From NCBI GenBank assembly GCA_003611955.1, contig RAZE01000021.1, positions 1 through 64,000 of the forward strand: a DNA stretch of 64,000 bases. Reading direction: 5' to 3'. This stretch comes from a bacterium 1XD8-76 (lineage in GTDB: Bacteria; Bacillota; Clostridia; Lachnospirales; Lachnospiraceae). The translations under genes were made by a program, and so were the position numbers. The notes below the pieces were generated by a model. That model saw only the letters and a program-made list of their open reading frames with translations, made no database searches and was not told the DNA's origin. This document shows, piece after piece, positions 61,622 through 64,000 of this stretch; positions within the stretch are counted from its first letter, which is position 1; every line of letters begins with the position of its first letter.

Positions 61622-63235
61622 TCAGGAAAATAATTTTCGATATTCATTCGGGGAAACACCTGTAAATTTTTTAAATCTTTTCGTGAAATATTTTGCGTCA
61701 TTAAACCCGACTTCCTCTGCTATTTCATTGACACTCCTGCAGTGATCGATCAGCAATTCTTTCGCGTGCTGAATCCGGATATAAGTCAAAAAATCGATCA
61801 GGGACTTTCCCATTTGCTTTTTAAAAATACTGGATAGATAAGTTTCGTTCAATCCCACATGTTTTGCAATCTCTTCCAGCGTTACGGCCTCCCTGTAGTG
61901 CTCCTCTATATAAATTTGTGCATTTCGGATCGGACGGCTACTCTGATCTTCTTTTTCTTCTACACAGCGTTTCAGCAGCAGCTGAAAAATGTCACTCAGA
62001 TAGGTGAACGCACCGGCAATGCTGTAAAAATACTGTTTTTGCGGGATCAGATTCTCCTGCGAAAACTCTCTGAAATCTGTGACATCAAATACCTGTATCC
62101 CCTTATAAAACAATTTTACCAGCATCTGGTAAATTTCCAATACCACATCACCGTTTATTTTGCCTGAATATCGATAGAGAAGCGTCACAAGTTCATTGAT
62201 CTCTCCCGCCATCTCCTCACTGTCCGCATCCGCGATAGCTTTCATAAAACGTTTTCGAAAATTTCCATCTATAAACCGGATTGCTTCAAGTTCCGCTTTT
62301 GGTACATCCTTATATTTGATTATCTTATTTTTTCCTTTGATCACTTTATAATTGATGCATGATTCACACTCATTGATGCAGGCGGAAATATCATTGAAGT
62401 TTCCATAGATATTGCTGAGCCCTATTGTGAAATTGATCTTCTGCAAAACATCGTTTAAAACCAACAATTTACTCTTTATACGAATCAGAGCTGTTTTAAG
62501 CAGTTCAAGAATCTCCCTGTCGCCGTTAAACAGACAGAAAAAACTGTTATCCATCAATGCCGTCAATATCTCTATCTTCTCATTTTTGACTTCGCCGACG
62601 ACTATGTCCCTGATTTTTTCTCCCAAAAATTCCTGCAGAGAGAGCGTATTATCCTCTCTGTTCAAAATACATTCTATCTGAAGCAGCTGCCACGTATTTC
62701 CCTGAAATTTCAGATGGTATTCTTCCAGAAATCTCTCTCTGTTAAACAGCTTTGAGGGTTGTCCTTTGCTGTTCAGAATAAGAATCAGCAGATTGTCCTT
62801 GATTTCCTGCATGGACTTTAAGGATAAATTTCTGTTTTCCAGCGTTCTCACGATTTCCGCATCTATCAGATTGAGCCCTTTTTGCAGCGCACATTCCAGT
62901 TCTTCTTTCTGTATCGGTTTTAACAGATAATCGACTACCCGAAATTTGAGCGCCTGCTGCGCATAGGAAAACTGGCTGTATCCTGTAATGATAATCACCT
63001 TTATATCCGGAAATGCATCATACAATTTCCTGATCAGCTCTATTCCGCTCAATCCCGGCATTCTTATATCCGTGATTAGAAAATCCGGGCTGCATTCCTC
63101 ACACATCTGAAAAGCCTTATTTCCGTCATTGGCAAAACCGACCACCTCCAGCCCATACTGCTCCCACTCGATAAGTGCTTTGATTAAATGACAGATATGC
63201 TGCTCATCATCTGCAATGATCACTTTTCTCTTCAT
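61622..63235 (-). CDS. YesN-type AraC-family response regulator
   Basis: Regulator of 537 residues. The receiver domain has ADDEQH, phosphoacceptor Asp in DFLITDIRMPG near residue 56 and the lysine in DYLLKP. A long middle region of about 300 residues is rich in Ile/Asn/Lys. The C-terminal AraC domain has EEIAKHVGLNETYLSSIFKKQMGKSLIDFLTYIR and VGFNDAKYFTKRFKKFTGVSPNEYRK. First gene of the regulator-kinase-degenerate ATPase run. ATG 63235 or the preceding GTG 63238 could be the start. Confidence 0.92.
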   Translation of the reverse strand: MKRKVIIADDEQHICHLIKALIEWEQYGLEVVGFANDGNKAFQMCEECSPDFLITDIRMPGLSGIELIRKLYDAFPDIKVIIITGYSQFSYAQQALKFRVVDYLLKPIQKEELECALQKGLNLIDAEIVRTLENRNLSLKSMQEIKDNLLILILNSKGQPSKLFNRERFLEEYHLKFQGNTWQLLQIECILNREDNTLSLQEFLGEKIRDIVVGEVKNEKIEILTALMDNSFFCLFNGDREILELLKTALIRIKSKLLVLNDVLQKINFTIGLSNIYGNFNDISACINECESCINYKVIKGKNKIIKYKDVPKAELEAIRFIDGNFRKRFMKAIADADSEEMAGEINELVTLLYRYSGKINGDVVLEIYQMLVKLFYKGIQVFDVTDFREFSQENLIPQKQYFYSIAGAFTYLSDIFQLLLKRCVEEKEDQSSRPIRNAQIYIEEHYREAVTLEEIAKHVGLNETYLSSIFKKQMGKSLIDFLTYIRIQHAKELLIDHCRSVNEIAEEVGFNDAKYFTKRFKKFTGVSPNEYRKLFS

Positions 63236-63332
63236 CACTTTTCCCGTCCCCCTCTCTTTTTGCCCAAAGATAAGAAGATGCCCCTATTGAGATATCCATC
63301 CCGACAATGAGCACCTTCAAAATATTTACCGT

Positions 63333-64000
63333 TTAAAATTTGTAAACAGGAATATCACAGCCTGCCACTATTGCAATCAATTCTTCCATGCGTTCGGCTG
63401 TAGGCGGTATCATATCTTCCAATGGATATTTTCTGCCCAGACTGTAATATTTTCCTCTTCCCAGCTTATGATAGGGCAAAAGTTCCATGCCTGCCACATT
63501 TCCGCATCCGGAGACAAAGCGCGCAATCTCACTTATCTCTTCAGGCCTGTCATTAAATCCCGGTATAACGGGAACCCGAATAAATAATTTGTTGTCGTAC
63601 GCTCCTGCCAGTTTGTCCACGTATTTTATATTTTCCAAAATTTTTTCATTTCGCTGCCCTGTCCATTCCCTGTGCTTGTCCGGGTCGATATGTTTGATAT
63701 CCATAAAAATGGTATCCAGATAAGGAAGCACTTTCTCATAGTCCTCACTGTCCGCGTATCCGCAGGTTTCCATTCCCATACTGATCCAGCGTTCCGTCAG
63801 AGTTCTTATCAATGCATACGCAAATTCGGGCTGCGCCATCGGCTCCCCGCCGGACAATGTCACGCCGCCCCCGGAGCTTTCATAAAATGGTATATCCCGT
63901 TTTACAATATCATATACCTGGCCCACAGACATCTTTTCACCCGTAACTTTTCTGCAGTTTACATAGCACTTTTCCGTACATGAAAATGCATTTTCCCTTT
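63333..64000 (-). CDS. Glycyl-radical-enzyme activating enzyme (radical SAM), truncated at the window edge
   Basis: The C-terminal 222 codons or so of an activase of the pyruvate formate-lyase activating family; the frame stays open to base 64000. Visible are the end of a ferredoxin-like cysteine cluster (SCTEKCYVNCRKVTGEK), SSGGGVTLSGGEPMAQPEF, METCGYA, the MDIKHIDPDKHREWTG stretch and VPVIPGFND. The CxxxCxxC radical-SAM motif must lie beyond the edge. The methionine at 63932 is internal, not the start. Its glycyl-radical partner is not in the window, so the substrate (formate lyase, diol dehydratase or other) is unknown. Confidence 0.9.
   Translation of the reverse strand, partial: RENAFSCTEKCYVNCRKVTGEKMSVGQVYDIVKRDIPFYESSGGGVTLSGGEPMAQPEFAYALIRTLTERWISMGMETCGYADSEDYEKVLPYLDTIFMDIKHIDPDKHREWTGQRNEKILENIKYVDKLAGAYDNKLFIRVPVIPGFNDRPEEISEIARFVSGCGNVAGMELLPYHKLGRGKYYSLGRKYPLEDMIPPTAERMEELIAIVAGCDIPVYKF

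Noticed and set aside
59016..63332. Calling the block next to tRNA-Leu an integrative element
   Set aside because: No integrase, excisionase, mobilisation gene or repeat of the tRNA end was found; only a composition shift is visible.

Overview
The window looks like chromosome from an anaerobic Clostridia member, most like Lachnospiraceae. The evidence is the conserved rplU-prp-rpmA-obgE-yhbY-nadD-yqeK-rsfS cluster with an adjacent divergent lexA, the paired TIGR03960/TIGR03936 radical-SAM genes with RNase E/G, pta-ackA followed by DUF177-rpmF, several BlaI/M56 pairs, YesM/YesN two-component systems, and a glycyl-radical activase. Most genes lie on the minus strand. I see no phage, insertion sequence, CRISPR array or rRNA. 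One tRNA-Leu is present. This placement is inference from gene content only.

Layout. 1-8.6 kb: a BlaI/M56 pair, then an apparent operon of MATE exporter, OmpR regulator, soluble histidine kinase, ABC ATPase, FtsX-type permease and Dus. 8.6-11.4 kb: a diguanylate cyclase, then an SOS unit (LysM membrane protein divergent from lexA, with three LexA boxes). 11.4-15.9 kb: the L21/Obg housekeeping operon with a good promoter and a structured L21 leader. 15.9-26.8 kb: a carbohydrate cassette (YesM/YesN, CUT1 ABC importer, GH31 alpha-glycosidase) plus a CpXC protein and a TPR protein. 26.8-34.2 kb: Nudix, RNase E/G, two unrecognised membrane proteins (one zinc-ribbon/LRR) and the TIGR03936/TIGR03960 pair. 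34.2-39.8 kb: two more BlaI/M56 pairs. 39.9-44.8 kb: a BspA-like surface protein, rpmF, DUF177, ackA, pta. 44.8-48.9 kb: an ECF sigma factor with an RsgI/PepSY anti-sigma partner, M19 dipeptidase, CarD. 49-57.7 kb: a lipoprotein, a fourth BlaI/M56 pair, and a plus-strand ECF sigma/membrane protein/ABC exporter operon. 57.7-64 kb: an iron-sulfur aldo-keto reductase, tRNA-Leu, then an AT-richer block with a YesN/YesM pair and an ABC ATPase homologue that has lost its catalytic motifs, and a truncated glycyl-radical activase at the right edge.

Two observations deserve most attention. First, the 59.1-63.2 kb operon joins an AraC-type response regulator and a YesM-type kinase to a full-length RbsA/MglA-like protein in which both nucleotide-binding domains have degenerate Walker A, signature and Walker B motifs, although the reading frame is intact. 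Second, the window has four BlaI/M56 sensor pairs whose promoters carry four visibly different palindromic operators, and whose M56 proteins carry different extracellular C-terminal regions. This suggests insulated sensor-repressor channels. No beta-lactamase gene is visible in the window.
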